This document shows positions 24,521-33,964 of a DNA stretch of 64,000 bases, in pieces. Where the stretch lies: positions 558,001 through 622,000 of the forward strand of contig OZ244836.1 of NCBI GenBank assembly GCA_965220645.1. The letters run 5' to 3'. The position numbers and the translations under genes were made by a program. This DNA is from Aldehydirespirator sp965220645. GTDB lineage: Bacteria; Actinomycetota; Acidimicrobiia; Acidimicrobiales; Aldehydirespiratoraceae. Below the pieces are notes generated by a model. It saw only the letters and a list, made by a program, of their open reading frames with translations, ran no database searches and had not been told where the DNA came from. Every line of letters begins with the position of its first letter. Position 1 is the stretch's first letter.

Positions 24521-25735
24521 ATGGGCGGGCCTCTGGAGGGTGTCAGGGTCGTCGAGGTGGCGTCCTGGATGTTCGTGCCCTCCGGCGGGTCGGTGCTGGT
24601 GGACTGGGGTGCCGACGTCATCAAGGTTGAGAATCCCGCGGGCGGCGACCCGCAACGGGGTCTCATCACCTCCGGGCTGATCCCTGGCGGCACCGTGAAC
24701 TTCATGGTCGAGCAGCCCAACCGGGGCAAGCGCTCAGTGGCGCTCAACATCGCCCACCCCGACGGCCGCGAGGCCCTGCTGAAGCTGGTCGAGACGGCCG
24801 ATGTGTTCCTCACAAACTACCTGGAGCCGGTGCGGCGCCGCCTGGGCATCGACAACGAGGCGATCCTGGCCCGCAACCCGGACATCGTCATTGCCCGCGG
24901 CACCGGACAGGGTCCGGCCGGGCCCGACGCGGAGAAGGGCGGCTTCGACGGGGCCTCGTTCTGGGCCCGGGGTGGCGTGGCCGCGGTCTTCCCGCCCGAC
25001 GGGGCCGGCTGGCCGCAGGGACAGCCCTCGCCCGCTTTCGGCGACGTGATGGGCGGCATGGCGCTGGCGGGCGCTATCGCCGCGGCACTGCTCAAGCGGG
25101 AGCGCACCGGCGAGTCGAGCGTGATCGACGTGTCGCTGCTGGCCACCGCGCTGTGGCAGATCTCTCCGCTGGTCGTGGCCGCGAGGCTGTTCGGGCTGAC
25201 GTCATTGCCCCGGGGAGACCGGCGCAAGAACCCCAATCCCGGCGTGGGCGTGTTCCGCACCGCCGATGACCGCTACATCAGCCTGATACTGCTCCAGAGC
25301 GACCGCTACTGGGAGGACTTCGCGGCCCGGCTGGAGCAACCGATTTTGGTGAACGACGAGCGGTTCAACACATCCGAAGCCCGCTCGAAGAACGGGCCGG
25401 AGTGCATCGACATCATCGACGAGGCGTTCGCCGGGCGGACCCTGGACGAGTGGAAGGAACGCCTCGCCGACTTCGAGGGGGTGTGGACGCCGTTCCAGAC
25501 CCTGGTCGAGCTCTACGACGACCCTCAGGTGGTGGCCAACTCCTACCTGCCCGCCATGGACAGCGCCTCCGGCGAGGCGGTGCAGCTCGTGGCCAGCCCG
25601 GCCCAGTTCGACGAGACCCCGGTTGAGGTCTCCCGGGCCCCCGAGTTGGGCGAGCACACCGAGCTGGTGCTGGCCGAGCTTGGGATCGACTGGGACGAGA
25701 TCGCTGCTCTCAAGTCCGGCGGAGCCATCCTGTAG
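24521..25735 (+). CDS. Class III CoA transferase (CaiB/BaiF family)
   Basis: 404 residues from the ATG at 24521 (MGGPLEGVRVVEVASWM); a TTG one codon earlier is also possible. It transfers CoA from a donor thioester to a carboxylic acid through an enzyme-aspartyl anhydride. Family features: LVDWGADVIKVENPAGGDP near the start, NRGKRSVALNIAHPDGREAL, VFLTNYLEPVRRRLGI, and the FDGASFWARGG segment around the expected position of the active-site acid (Asp in GPDAEKGGFDG region). It ends one codon before the P450 start, so amidohydrolase, transferase and P450 probably share a transcript. Confidence 0.86.
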   Translation: MGGPLEGVRVVEVASWMFVPSGGSVLVDWGADVIKVENPAGGDPQRGLITSGLIPGGTVNFMVEQPNRGKRSVALNIAHPDGREALLKLVETADVFLTNYLEPVRRRLGIDNEAILARNPDIVIARGTGQGPAGPDAEKGGFDGASFWARGGVAAVFPPDGAGWPQGQPSPAFGDVMGGMALAGAIAAALLKRERTGESSVIDVSLLATALWQISPLVVAARLFGLTSLPRGDRRKNPNPGVGVFRTADDRYISLILLQSDRYWEDFAARLEQPILVNDERFNTSEARSKNGPECIDIIDEAFAGRTLDEWKERLADFEGVWTPFQTLVELYDDPQVVANSYLPAMDSASGEAVQLVASPAQFDETPVEVSRAPELGEHTELVLAELGIDWDEIAALKSGGAIL

Positions 25736-25737
25736 CC

Positions 25738-26949
25738 ATGGAGAGTGCCGGCATGGACGCCGAGATGGACTATTCGGCGCCGCCGTACGACCAGTGGGAC
25801 TCCGCTCAGCCTTACGGCCAGTGGGACCACGCCCGCCGGCACTGCCCCGTCATCCGGGAGGAGGGGTTCAGTTTCACCGAGGATCCGGCTCTTCCTAGGT
25901 TCACGATCACGACCTTCCAGGACGCCGACGAGGTGTTGCGGGACTGGCGTTCGTTCTCGGCGTCTATCAATGCGGAGGTCATGCGCCCCTACATGGGGGA
26001 GTTGATGCTGGGCCTCGACGGCGATGAGCATCGCCGCTACCGCAACCTGGTGGCCTACGCCTTCCGCCGCTCGACTCTGGAACGGTGGCGGGGTGAGTTG
26101 GTGGAGCTCGTGATCAAGCAGTTGCTGGACGGCATCGCTCCAGACGGGCGGGCCGATCTTGTGGCCCAGGTCACCAGCAAGTTCCCGGTTCAGGTGATTT
26201 GCGGGATCGTGGGCGTTCCGACAGAGGACCACGAGCAGTTCAACCAGTGGGCCGTGCGCATCAACTACGGACCGCTGAATCCAGAGGAGGGACGGGCCGC
26301 GTCGCAGGCCATGCGCGACTACCTGGAGCCGCTGGTGGGGGCCCGGCGGGCAGAGCCGACCGGCGACCTGCTGTCGGAGCTGGTCCACGCCGAGATCGAC
26401 GACGCCCGGTTGACCGACGAGAAGATCTACGGGTTCCTGCGGTTGCTGCTACCAGCCGGGGCCGAGACCACCTACCGGGCCTTCGGATCGTGCCTGCTGG
26501 CCCTGCTGGACAGGCCCGAGGCGATGGCCCGGGTGCTGGCCGACCGCTCGCTGGTGCCGGCCGCGGTGGAGGAGACGCTGCGCTGGGAGACGTCGGTGAC
26601 GATGGTGGCCCGGGTCGCGGCGGCCGACACCGAGATCGGCGGGTGCCCGGTGCCGGCCGGGTCGAGCGTCTCGGTCATCAACGGCTCGGCGTCGCACGAC
26701 GAGGCTCGATGGGCCGACCCCGGCGAGTGGGACCTCGACCGGGAGCCCCAGCAACACATGGCCTTCGGCACGGGCCCACACCAGTGCCTCGGCATGCACC
26801 TGGCCCGCATGGAACTCGAGGTGGGGATCAACGCCGTGCTCGACCGCCTGCCCAACCTGCGCCTCGACCCCGACGCCGAGGCGCCGGTCATCAGCGGCTA
26901 TGCCTTCCGCGGCCCACAGAAGCTGCCCGTCCTCTTCAACCCCGCCTGA
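25738..26949 (+). CDS. Cytochrome P450
   Basis: 403 residues, soluble bacterial class I P450 size. Heme-binding loop AFGTGPHQCLGMHLA with the proximal Cys (~residue 347); K-helix EETLRWE (ExxR); I-helix LLPAGAETTYRAFG with the acid-Thr oxygen-activation pair. Needs ferredoxin and reductase, not encoded nearby. It starts two bases after the CoA transferase stop. Substrate may be a lipid, terpenoid or sterol derivative, judged only from the surrounding CoA enzymes. Confidence 0.92.
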   Translation: MESAGMDAEMDYSAPPYDQWDSAQPYGQWDHARRHCPVIREEGFSFTEDPALPRFTITTFQDADEVLRDWRSFSASINAEVMRPYMGELMLGLDGDEHRRYRNLVAYAFRRSTLERWRGELVELVIKQLLDGIAPDGRADLVAQVTSKFPVQVICGIVGVPTEDHEQFNQWAVRINYGPLNPEEGRAASQAMRDYLEPLVGARRAEPTGDLLSELVHAEIDDARLTDEKIYGFLRLLLPAGAETTYRAFGSCLLALLDRPEAMARVLADRSLVPAAVEETLRWETSVTMVARVAAADTEIGGCPVPAGSSVSVINGSASHDEARWADPGEWDLDREPQQHMAFGTGPHQCLGMHLARMELEVGINAVLDRLPNLRLDPDAEAPVISGYAFRGPQKLPVLFNPA

Positions 26950-27031
26950 CCATCCCGAGCTTGTTCATTTTAGCTACGTTTCAGATCATTTAATTGCATT
27001 TATACGACCGCAGCCGTCGTCCGATCCGCCG

Positions 27032-28144
27032 TCAAGCTCGGAGGGCTAGGCGGGCGACTTTGCGGCGGTGGTGGGAGGCCGAGCCGAAGTGGAGTTCGCC
27101 AACCTTGGCCCGTCGCAGGAACAGGTGCAGGTCGTGCTCCCAGGTGTAGCCGATGCCGCCCGCCAATTGCAGTCCGTCCTGCACGCAGCGGCGCTGAGCC
27201 TCGCCCGCGGCCGCCTTGGCCATCGAGGCGGCCAGGGTGCGGTCGGGGTGGTCCTCGGCCAGGGTCAGGGCCGCGTAGTAGACGAGCACCCGGGCCCGCT
27301 CGATGTCGCGGTACATGTCGGCCAGCTTGTGCTTGACGGCTTGGAACGAGCCGATGGGCACACCGAACTGGATGCGCTCCTTGGCGTAGGCGTTGATGAT
27401 GTCGAAGATCCGCTGGCAGGCCCCCAGAGTGACCGCGGCGATGGCGGTGACCGACTCCTCCAGCGCCCGGCACACCGCATCGGTGGCGTCGCCGTCGCCC
27501 AGCAGCCGCCCGGCGGGCACTCGCACTCCGTCGAGGCCAAGAGTTGCGTGGCGGACGCCGGGATCGATAGGCACCACGCCGACGGCGTGCACCGACGATC
27601 CTGGCACCAGCACGACCCTCGGGACGCCGTCGAGGCGGACCACGGCCGCAATCTCGTCGGCGGTGGCGCCGTCCACCACGTAGTGCTTGGTGCCAGACAG
27701 CAACAGGTCGTCACCGTCGCGGCGGGCGGTGGCTTGCGCGTCGGCCGGGTCCCACGTTCCGGTGCCCTCGTCAACGGCGATCGTGCCGGTGGTGCGGCCC
27801 GCGGCCACCGGTGCCAGCAGCTCCGCGGCGTTGTTCGGCTGCGCCGCCTCGGCCACCAGCGGCGCGAACTGGGTGACGGTGGCCACGAACGGTCCCGGTG
27901 CGGCGTGGCGCCCCAACTCTTCCAGCACTATGGCCAGCTCCACCCAGCCGTATCCGAGACCTCCGGCCTCCTCCGGCAGGGTCATGGCCGGCCATTCCAG
28001 ACCCACCAGGGTCTTCCAGAAGTCCTCGGCGCTGGTTTGGCCGTCGGCGACGGCCCGGGCCAGCTCGGGCGGAGCCTCGGCATCGAGCACGTCGCGCACC
28101 GCCCGCTGCAGCTCCAACTGGTCCTCGGTGAACTCGAACTCCAT
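27032..28144 (-). CDS. Acyl-CoA dehydrogenase subunit (second of a pair)
   Basis: 370 residues, shorter than classic homotetrameric enzymes and lacking the PGAGSD-type flavin loop of its partner. N-terminus MEFEFTEDQLELQRAVRDVLD, C-terminal helices with IQFGVPIGSFQAVKHKLADMY and the GGIGYTWEHDLHLFLRRAK signature common to FadE-type beta subunits. It starts 3 bases after the stop of the 400-residue dehydrogenase. Adjacent, unequal acyl-CoA dehydrogenase genes in actinobacteria often encode alpha2-beta2 enzymes acting on steroid side-chain CoA esters (the FadE28-FadE29 type). Such a heteromer is the likely arrangement here. Confidence 0.84.
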   Translation of the reverse strand: MEFEFTEDQLELQRAVRDVLDAEAPPELARAVADGQTSAEDFWKTLVGLEWPAMTLPEEAGGLGYGWVELAIVLEELGRHAAPGPFVATVTQFAPLVAEAAQPNNAAELLAPVAAGRTTGTIAVDEGTGTWDPADAQATARRDGDDLLLSGTKHYVVDGATADEIAAVVRLDGVPRVVLVPGSSVHAVGVVPIDPGVRHATLGLDGVRVPAGRLLGDGDATDAVCRALEESVTAIAAVTLGACQRIFDIINAYAKERIQFGVPIGSFQAVKHKLADMYRDIERARVLVYYAALTLAEDHPDRTLAASMAKAAAGEAQRRCVQDGLQLAGGIGYTWEHDLHLFLRRAKVGELHFGSASHHRRKVARLALRA

Positions 28145-28147
28145 CGC

Positions 28148-29350
28148 CTAGCCCCGGGGCTGGCCGAGGACCCGCTCGGCGATGATGTTGCGGTGGATCT
28201 CGCTGGTGCCCCCGCTGATGGTGCCCGCGAAGGTGAAGAAGTACCGGTCGGCCCACGACAGCGCCGAACGGTCACTCTCATAGGGCGACTGCGCGTCCGG
28301 TGGCACGGTGCGGTCCAGCGCAGCCGGACCCAGCGACTCCAGCATCAGCAGCGCCAACTTCTGCTGGGCCTCCGAACCCAGCAGCTTCAGCAGCGACTGG
28401 TCGGTCACGTGAAGGCCCCGCTGGCTGCGGGCCAGCTGGCGCTGCCCCAGCAGGCGCAGCGCCCACGAGTCCATGATCGAGCCTCCCAGACCATCGAGTG
28501 TCACCGGATCGTCGGCCGCGCCCGCCCCGGCCCCGTCGCGCAACTGCTCGAACATGTCGTCGAGCATCCGGTCGAGGCCCTGGGACCACAGGATCCAGAG
28601 CATCTCGCGCTCGTGGGCCAGCGAGCCGGTGCAGACTCTCCAGCCGTCGTTGAGTTCACCCACCAGGTTGGCCCGAGGCACCTCCACATCGTCGAAGAAC
28701 ACCTCGTTGAAGTCGGGCGGTCGGCCGGTGATGTCGCCGAAGGGCCGCCGCATCAGGCCGGGCGTGTCGGTCTCGACGATCAGCGCCGAGATGCCCTTGT
28801 GCTTGGGCACGTCGGGGTCGGTGCGCACGAAGGCCAGCAGCACGTCGGCGTCGTGGGCACCGGAGGTCCACACCTTCTGGCCGTTGACGATGAACCGCTC
28901 GCCGTCAAGCAGCGCTCGCGTGGACAGTCCGGCCAGGTCGCTGCCCGCGCCCGGCTCGCTCATCCCCAGCGCCGCGGTCCTCTCCGCCCGCATTATCGGC
29001 ACCGCCCAGCGGTGCTTCTGCTCGTCGGTGCCGAAGGTGATGATCGACGCGCTGACGATGCCCAGGCCCTGCGGGTTGAAGCTCTGGGTCACCCGGCGCC
29101 GGCCCAGCTCCTCCCAGAACACCGCCTGCTCGTACAAGCCGGCGTTGCGGCCCCCGAACTCGGGCGGGTATCCCGGCACGAGCCAGCCGTCGTCGAACAT
29201 GCGGCGCTGGAAGGCGCGAGCCCAACCCGGCACGTCGGCACTCGACCGGGGTCGCACCGTCGTGGATGCTTCGTCGGGCAGGTTGGCGTCGAGCCAGACC
29301 GAGAACTCGGCCCTGAACGCCTCGACCTCCTCGGAGTAGGTCAGTCGCAC
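28148..29350 (-). CDS. Acyl-CoA dehydrogenase subunit (first of a pair)
   Basis: 400 residues from a GTG. N-terminus MRLTYSEEVEAFRAEFSVWL; flavin and substrate contacts in LGMSEPGAGSDLAGLSTRA and VNGQKVWTSGAHDAD; C-terminal signature TISGGTSEIHRNIIAERVLGQPR. It is followed 3 bases later by a smaller dehydrogenase subunit. The pattern (FadE-like 400 plus 370 residues) fits a heterotetramer with complete flavin sites formed between subunits. The pair is divergent from the binding lipoprotein of the Liv-type importer, with which it may form a uptake-degradation unit. Confidence 0.87.
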   Translation of the reverse strand: MRLTYSEEVEAFRAEFSVWLDANLPDEASTTVRPRSSADVPGWARAFQRRMFDDGWLVPGYPPEFGGRNAGLYEQAVFWEELGRRRVTQSFNPQGLGIVSASIITFGTDEQKHRWAVPIMRAERTAALGMSEPGAGSDLAGLSTRALLDGERFIVNGQKVWTSGAHDADVLLAFVRTDPDVPKHKGISALIVETDTPGLMRRPFGDITGRPPDFNEVFFDDVEVPRANLVGELNDGWRVCTGSLAHEREMLWILWSQGLDRMLDDMFEQLRDGAGAGAADDPVTLDGLGGSIMDSWALRLLGQRQLARSQRGLHVTDQSLLKLLGSEAQQKLALLMLESLGPAALDRTVPPDAQSPYESDRSALSWADRYFFTFAGTISGGTSEIHRNIIAERVLGQPRG

Positions 29351-29435
29351 ACCGTCACCCGGGCGTCCACCGGAGCGACTGTATCCGCAAGCCGTCAGAA
29401 GCCGAGCGCCCGTCTAGCATCGGTAGTAGCAAACA

Positions 29436-29463
29436 TTGCCACCCATGTCGTGTGTCGTATAGA
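29436..29463 (+). promoter_or_regulatory. Predicted promoter of the Liv-type importer operon
   Basis: TTGCCA (29436-29441) and TATAGA (29458-29463) with a 16-base spacer. The start site would be near 29470, giving a ~40-base leader before the ATG at 29510, which has a GGGGGAG ribosome site. The surrounding 159-base gap to the divergent dehydrogenase gene holds no other recognisable element. Confidence 0.55.
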
Positions 29464-29509
29464 TCCGCGTCGGGGCGGCAATGCCGCTGCGCGATTCCTA
29501 GGGGGAGCG

Positions 29510-31084
29510 ATGATTCGAAGCCGGCGCACACTCACAGTCCTATGCGTCCTGGTCCTACTGGCCGCGGCCTGCGGCAACAGCCCCAGCGGCGACGGGGCCA
29601 CCCCGGCTCCCGATACGACCGCGCCAACCACGATCGCGCCGGCCACAACCACGCCCGAAGAGCCGGCCGTTCCCAAGCCGGGCATCCCCGACGAGGCTGC
29701 CGAGTCCGAGCCGGAGCCGGACGAGTCCACCGAGCCGGCCGTTCCCAAGCCGGGCATCCCCGACGAGGCTGCCGAGTCCGAGCCGACCGACACCGAAGAG
29801 CCAACGGCCGCCGAGCCCGAAGAACCCGTCGTCGAAGAGCCGGTCGACCCCTACCCCCATCGCCACGACTTCGTGCCCCTAGAAGGCGTGCCCGGCGTGA
29901 CCGACGACGAGATCAGGGTCGCCGTCATCGGCACCGAGAAGAACAACTTGCTGGGCAACTGCATCCTGCCGTGCTTCACGACCGGCATTCAGGCCTACTT
30001 CGACTACGTCAACGACGCGGGCGGCGTGTACGGACGCAATCTGCTGATCGGTGAGCTCCTCGATGACGAGCTCGGCTTCAACCAGCAGCGTTCGCTCGAA
30101 GTGATCGACGGGAACAACAGCCTGGCCGCGTTTCAGGCCACCCTGCTCCCGCTGGGATGGGGCCCCTTGAACGACGCCGGGATCCCCACCTTCGTGTGGA
30201 ACATCCATGGCGCGGAGGCTGTCAATCGCGACGCCATCTTCGGGCACTTCGTGATCGGTTGCGCCGGCTGCACTCAGAGGGGTCTCCCGTGGCTGGCCTC
30301 GCAGGCCGGTGCTAGCCGGGTGGGAGTGCTCGGATACGGCACATCGGAGGCGTCGAAGGTCAACACCCAGGCATCGGTGGAATCGATCAGGCTCTATAGC
30401 GCCAGCGTGGGCGGGCTAGAGGTCGCGTACGTCAACGACAACCTGGCCTTCGGCCTGCCCAATGGCATCGGTCCGGAGGTCACCCAGATGATCGACGCCG
30501 GCGTGGACTTCATCGCCACCTCGATGGACGGCAACGGCATGCTCACGCTGGCCAAGGAACTCGAGCGGCAGGGGGTTAGGGATCAGATCACCATGCTCCA
30601 CCCCAACTCCTACGACGCCGCATTCGTGGCCGAAGCCGGAGGTCTCTTGGACGGCGACTACGTGCTTGTGCTCTTCGTCCCGTTCGAACACGACAGCGAC
30701 AGCGGTCTGCGACATGCCTACGACCAGTGGGTGCCGGCTCAGGGCGGTCCGGTGGCCGAGCAGACCATGGCGGGGTGGATCAATGCCGACCTGTTTGTGA
30801 CCGGTCTGCTGGAGGCGGGCCCGACTTTCGACCGGCAGGCGATCATCGACTCGCTCAACCAGATCACCCATGGCGCCGGCGGTCTGATCAACCCCATCGA
30901 CTGGAGCCGCCAGCACACCGCCGTCGTGCCGGGGGTGTTCGACCACCGCTACGCATCGGAATGCGTGTCCTATGTGCGGATCGAGCAGGGCGCGTTCGTC
31001 ACGTTCCTACCCGAGCCGTGGGTGTGCTGGCCCGGCGACACGGATGATTGGTCCGAGCCGACTCCCACCGACTTCGCCGGCTGA
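29510..31084 (+). CDS. Substrate-binding lipoprotein of a branched-chain-amino-acid-type ABC importer
   Basis: 524 residues. A lipoprotein signal (TLTVLCVLVLLAAAC-GN) precedes ~100 residues of Pro/Glu/Thr-rich linker containing two copies of PAVPKPGIPDEAAESEP. The Peripla_BP_6-type ligand domain begins near GVTDDEIRVAVIGTEKNN, with FDYVNDAGGVYGRNLLIGEL in the place of the usual GGINGR-like motif. The ATG is preceded by GGGGGAG. It is followed by a fused permease and two ATPases, making a full import system. Ligands of such systems in actinobacteria go beyond amino acids; the CoA enzymes around suggest a carboxylic acid, but this is inference. The long linker probably spans the cell envelope. 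Confidence 0.86.
   Translation: MIRSRRTLTVLCVLVLLAAACGNSPSGDGATPAPDTTAPTTIAPATTTPEEPAVPKPGIPDEAAESEPEPDESTEPAVPKPGIPDEAAESEPTDTEEPTAAEPEEPVVEEPVDPYPHRHDFVPLEGVPGVTDDEIRVAVIGTEKNNLLGNCILPCFTTGIQAYFDYVNDAGGVYGRNLLIGELLDDELGFNQQRSLEVIDGNNSLAAFQATLLPLGWGPLNDAGIPTFVWNIHGAEAVNRDAIFGHFVIGCAGCTQRGLPWLASQAGASRVGVLGYGTSEASKVNTQASVESIRLYSASVGGLEVAYVNDNLAFGLPNGIGPEVTQMIDAGVDFIATSMDGNGMLTLAKELERQGVRDQITMLHPNSYDAAFVAEAGGLLDGDYVLVLFVPFEHDSDSGLRHAYDQWVPAQGGPVAEQTMAGWINADLFVTGLLEAGPTFDRQAIIDSLNQITHGAGGLINPIDWSRQHTAVVPGVFDHRYASECVSYVRIEQGAFVTFLPEPWVCWPGDTDDWSEPTPTDFAG
29660..29785 (+). repeat. In-frame 54-bp direct repeat in the lipoprotein linker
   Basis: Copies at 29660-29713 and 29732-29785, 72 bases apart start to start, identical by eye. 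They encode the EPAVPKPGIPDEAAESEP linker unit twice, separated by six acidic residues. A duplicated spacer would lengthen the tether between lipid anchor and ligand domain. Confidence 0.9.
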
Positions 31085-31145
31085 TTCCTGTCACCGATCT
31101 CGCGTCGGTCCCCCGATCGCGCTTGCTCGTCGTGGGGTCTGAACC

Positions 31146-33200
31146 GTGACCGGTGCGGCCGGCTTCTTCGAGGATCTCTTCAGAGGTGTGCTCCAGGGCA
31201 CGCCGCCCGGAGCGGTGTATGCGCTCATCGCCCTCGGCTTCGTGCTGACCTACAAGACCTCCGGCGTGTTCAACCTCGCCTTCGGCGCCCAGGCCTACAT
31301 CTCAGCGGCGATGTACTTCAAGGCCCACACGCTCTGGGGCTGGCCCAAGTGGCTGGCGCTTGCAGTGTCGGCGTTCGTACTGGCACCACTCGTCGGTCTG
31401 GTCCTGGAACGGCTGATCTTCCGGCACCTGCGCACCGCCTCGGCGGTGTCCAAGCTGGTGGTCGCCATCGGCTTGAGCGTGGCCCTGCCCGAGCTGTTCA
31501 ACCTGGCGGCTCGGTTCACCGCCGTGGCCGGACGTCAGATCTCCGGCATCATGCCCGGCGGAGCCAGCGTGTTCTACGACCCGTTCGGGGTGTACCGCTT
31601 CAACCGTGACGAGTTGGCCATGATGGCCGTCGCTCTGGCCGGCACCCTGCTCCTGGGCGCCCTGTTCCGGTTCACCGTGCTGGGTCTGGCCATGAGGGCA
31701 GTGGTGGAGAGCCCCCGGATGACCGAGTTGAGCGGGATCAACGCCGACCGGGTGTCGGCGTTCGCCTGGGCCCTGTCGAGCACCTTCGCCGGGATGGCAG
31801 GCGTGTTGATCGCCCCGAGGTTCAACTCTCTCATCTCGACTGACTTCTTCACGCTGGTGGTGATCGCAGTGGCGGCCGCGGCCGTCGGGAAGCTCGTGAG
31901 CCTGCCGCGGGCGTTGCTCGGCGGGCTTGGACTCGGCTGGTTCATCGCGGTGTTCAACACCTTCCTGCCCCGCTGGTCCGGCGACCACACATGGCTGCGG
32001 CCCTTCCAGGAGAATCTGACCCCGTCGCTGCCGTTCGTGGTGCTGTTCGCGATCTTGGTGCTGTGGCGAGCCATCGGTCGTGAGAGGGAGGCCACCGACC
32101 CGCTCTCGGGAGTGGATCCGCCGCCCCTCCCCCTGGCCGCGCTCGAGAGGCACTCCAGGCTCACTCTGTTCACACGCATCTTCGGTGTCGTGTTTGTCGC
32201 GGTAGTGGGTTCGGTGGTGTGGTTCAGGGCTGGCGTGTTCTGGATGCACCTGGTCACCACGGCCGTGATCATGGCGGTGATCTATCTCTCGGTGACTGTG
32301 ATCACCGGCATGGCCGGGCAGATCTCGCTGTGCCAGGGCACCTTCGGTGCCATCGGCGGGTTCACGATCTTCCAGATGGCGGACCGCTTCGACATGTCTG
32401 TTCTCGCCGCAGCCCTAGTGGGCGCGGCCGTGGCCGCCGCAGTCGGCGCCGTGCTGTCGCTGCCGGTGCTGCGGCTGGGAGGCGTGTGGTTAGCCATCGC
32501 CACCCTGGCCTTCGCCTTCTTCTTCGACGCGGTGATGGTGAAGTTCTCGTGGGTCGGAGGCGGGACCACGGCGTTGCTGACCGGGACGCGAGTGCCGCGG
32601 CCGCTTCTCGGTCCCATCGACTTCGCCAACGACCGGGCGTTCCTGGTGCTGGCGGTGGTCGTGCTGGTCATCGTGTCGATCGTCGTGATCCAGCTGCGCG
32701 AGGGGACCATCGGACGGACCCTCACTGCGCTCCGGGGCAGCGAGGTGGCCGCGGCATCGATCGGCATATCGGCGGCCCGAGCCCGCATCGTGGCGTTCGC
32801 GGTGTCCGCGGCCATCGCCGGGCTCGGAGGAGCACTGCTGTCGATGCACCAGCAGAACGTGAACTACAGCGTCAACTTCGGACCGGTCAACGCGCTGTTC
32901 TGGCTGGTGATCGTGGTCGCTCTGGGGGCACGCACCGTCGAGGGCGCCATCCAGGCCGGCGCGGCTTTCGCGCTGTTCGAGCCGCTGATCCTGAAGGGTG
33001 AGCTGCTGGCTTGGATCCTGAGAGGCGAGGACCATCTGCCCGGCCTGTTCCCCATCTCGGGCAGCTGGAGGCTGGTCCTGTTCGGTCTGATGGCCATCCA
33101 GTTCGCTCGCCATCCGGAGGGACTGGTGGAGCACGGCAAGCGCCGGGCGTCCGCCCGCATCAACCGTTGGCTTGAAGCTCGAGAGGGGGCATCGGCGTGA
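31146..33200 (+). CDS. livHM: Fused LivH-LivM ABC permease
   Basis: 684 residues from a GTG; LivH and LivM are normally separate proteins of ~300 residues each. Residues 1-~310 match LivH (GTPPGAVYALIALGFVLTYKTSGVFNLAFG, then AMRAVVESPRMTELSGINADRV with the EAA-like coupling loop). After a cytosolic linker with a proline patch (SGVDPPPLPLAALERHSR), residues ~345-684 match LivM (SVTVITGMAGQISLCQGTFGAIGG and TLTALRGSEVAAASIGIS). The fusion would enforce 1:1 stoichiometry. It overlaps livG by 4 bases (GTGA). The substrate is that of the upstream lipoprotein. Confidence 0.92.
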   Translation: MTGAAGFFEDLFRGVLQGTPPGAVYALIALGFVLTYKTSGVFNLAFGAQAYISAAMYFKAHTLWGWPKWLALAVSAFVLAPLVGLVLERLIFRHLRTASAVSKLVVAIGLSVALPELFNLAARFTAVAGRQISGIMPGGASVFYDPFGVYRFNRDELAMMAVALAGTLLLGALFRFTVLGLAMRAVVESPRMTELSGINADRVSAFAWALSSTFAGMAGVLIAPRFNSLISTDFFTLVVIAVAAAAVGKLVSLPRALLGGLGLGWFIAVFNTFLPRWSGDHTWLRPFQENLTPSLPFVVLFAILVLWRAIGREREATDPLSGVDPPPLPLAALERHSRLTLFTRIFGVVFVAVVGSVVWFRAGVFWMHLVTTAVIMAVIYLSVTVITGMAGQISLCQGTFGAIGGFTIFQMADRFDMSVLAAALVGAAVAAAVGAVLSLPVLRLGGVWLAIATLAFAFFFDAVMVKFSWVGGGTTALLTGTRVPRPLLGPIDFANDRAFLVLAVVVLVIVSIVVIQLREGTIGRTLTALRGSEVAAASIGISAARARIVAFAVSAAIAGLGGALLSMHQQNVNYSVNFGPVNALFWLVIVVALGARTVEGAIQAGAAFALFEPLILKGELLAWILRGEDHLPGLFPISGSWRLVLFGLMAIQFARHPEGLVEHGKRRASARINRWLEAREGASA

Positions 33201-33964
33201 CCGGTCTGCTCGAGGCGGCGGGAGTGAGCGTGGCGTTCTCGGGCATTCGCGCCCTCAACGATGTGAGCATCAGCGTCGCGGCCGGCGAGCGAGTCGGCCT
33301 GATCGGCCCCAACGGTGCCGGCAAGACCACCCTGTTCAATTGCCTGCTCGGGATCCTGCGGCCCGATGCGGGCCAGGTGCTCCTCAACGGTGTCGATGTC
33401 GGCGGGTGGCCCGCCCATCGCCGGGCCCGAGCGGGCATGGGCCGGACGTTCCAGCGGGTCGAGCTGTTCGCTGACACCACCGTGCGCGAGCACCTGTTGA
33501 TTGCCGAGCGCATCCGCAACGGCACGGGCGCATTCTGGAAGGACCTGATCGGCCGGGGACGCCCGCGGCCCGATGAGATCGCGGTCTGCGACGAGGTGCT
33601 GGAGCTGCTGGGCATCGCGGGGCTGGCCGGCAAGCCGGTCGAATCGCTCAGCCTGGGGCAGAGCCGGCTGGTGGAGGTCGGCCGGGCACTGATGACCGGC
33701 CCGCAGGTCTTGCTGCTCGACGAGCCGTCGTCGGGCCTCGACCGGGACGAGACGCAGGTGCTGGCCGACACCCTGCGGGCAGTGCAGGACACGCGTGGGT
33801 ACGCGGTGCTGCTGGTGGAGCATGATGTGTCGCTGGTGGCCGATTTCACCGAACGGGCCTACGTCCTTGATTCCGGGACGCTCATTGCCGAGGGTCCAAC
33901 CGCGGAGGTGCTGGCCGATCCCGCGGTGAGGCGGGCCTACCTAGGTAGTTTCGAGGTCTCGTGA
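33197..33964 (+). CDS. livG: ABC transporter ATPase LivG
   Basis: 255 residues, one of two nucleotide-binding subunits for the Liv-type importer. Walker A GPNGAGKTTLFN, Q-loop GRTFQRVELF, signature SLSLGQSRLVEVGRAL (LSLGQ in place of LSGGQ), Walker B VLLLDEPSSGLD and switch His in LLVEHDVSLV. C-terminal YVLDSGTLIAEGPTAEVLADPAVRRAYLG is typical LivG. Overlaps the permease and livF by four bases on each side. The non-canonical LSLGQ signature is also seen in other LivG proteins. Confidence 0.93.
   Translation: MTGLLEAAGVSVAFSGIRALNDVSISVAAGERVGLIGPNGAGKTTLFNCLLGILRPDAGQVLLNGVDVGGWPAHRRARAGMGRTFQRVELFADTTVREHLLIAERIRNGTGAFWKDLIGRGRPRPDEIAVCDEVLELLGIAGLAGKPVESLSLGQSRLVEVGRALMTGPQVLLLDEPSSGLDRDETQVLADTLRAVQDTRGYAVLLVEHDVSLVADFTERAYVLDSGTLIAEGPTAEVLADPAVRRAYLGSFEVS

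Noticed and set aside
27000..27031. ACGAC-N7-GTCGT stem-loop after the P450 gene as an intrinsic terminator.
   Set aside because: Only five pairs and no T-run on either strand; too weak to list.
27068..29509. Very long plus-strand frame continuous with the binding lipoprotein, suggesting a 1338-residue protein.
   Set aside because: The part before 29510 is antisense to two clear acyl-CoA dehydrogenases. The lipoprotein signal, GGGGGAG site and predicted promoter all mark 29510 as the start.
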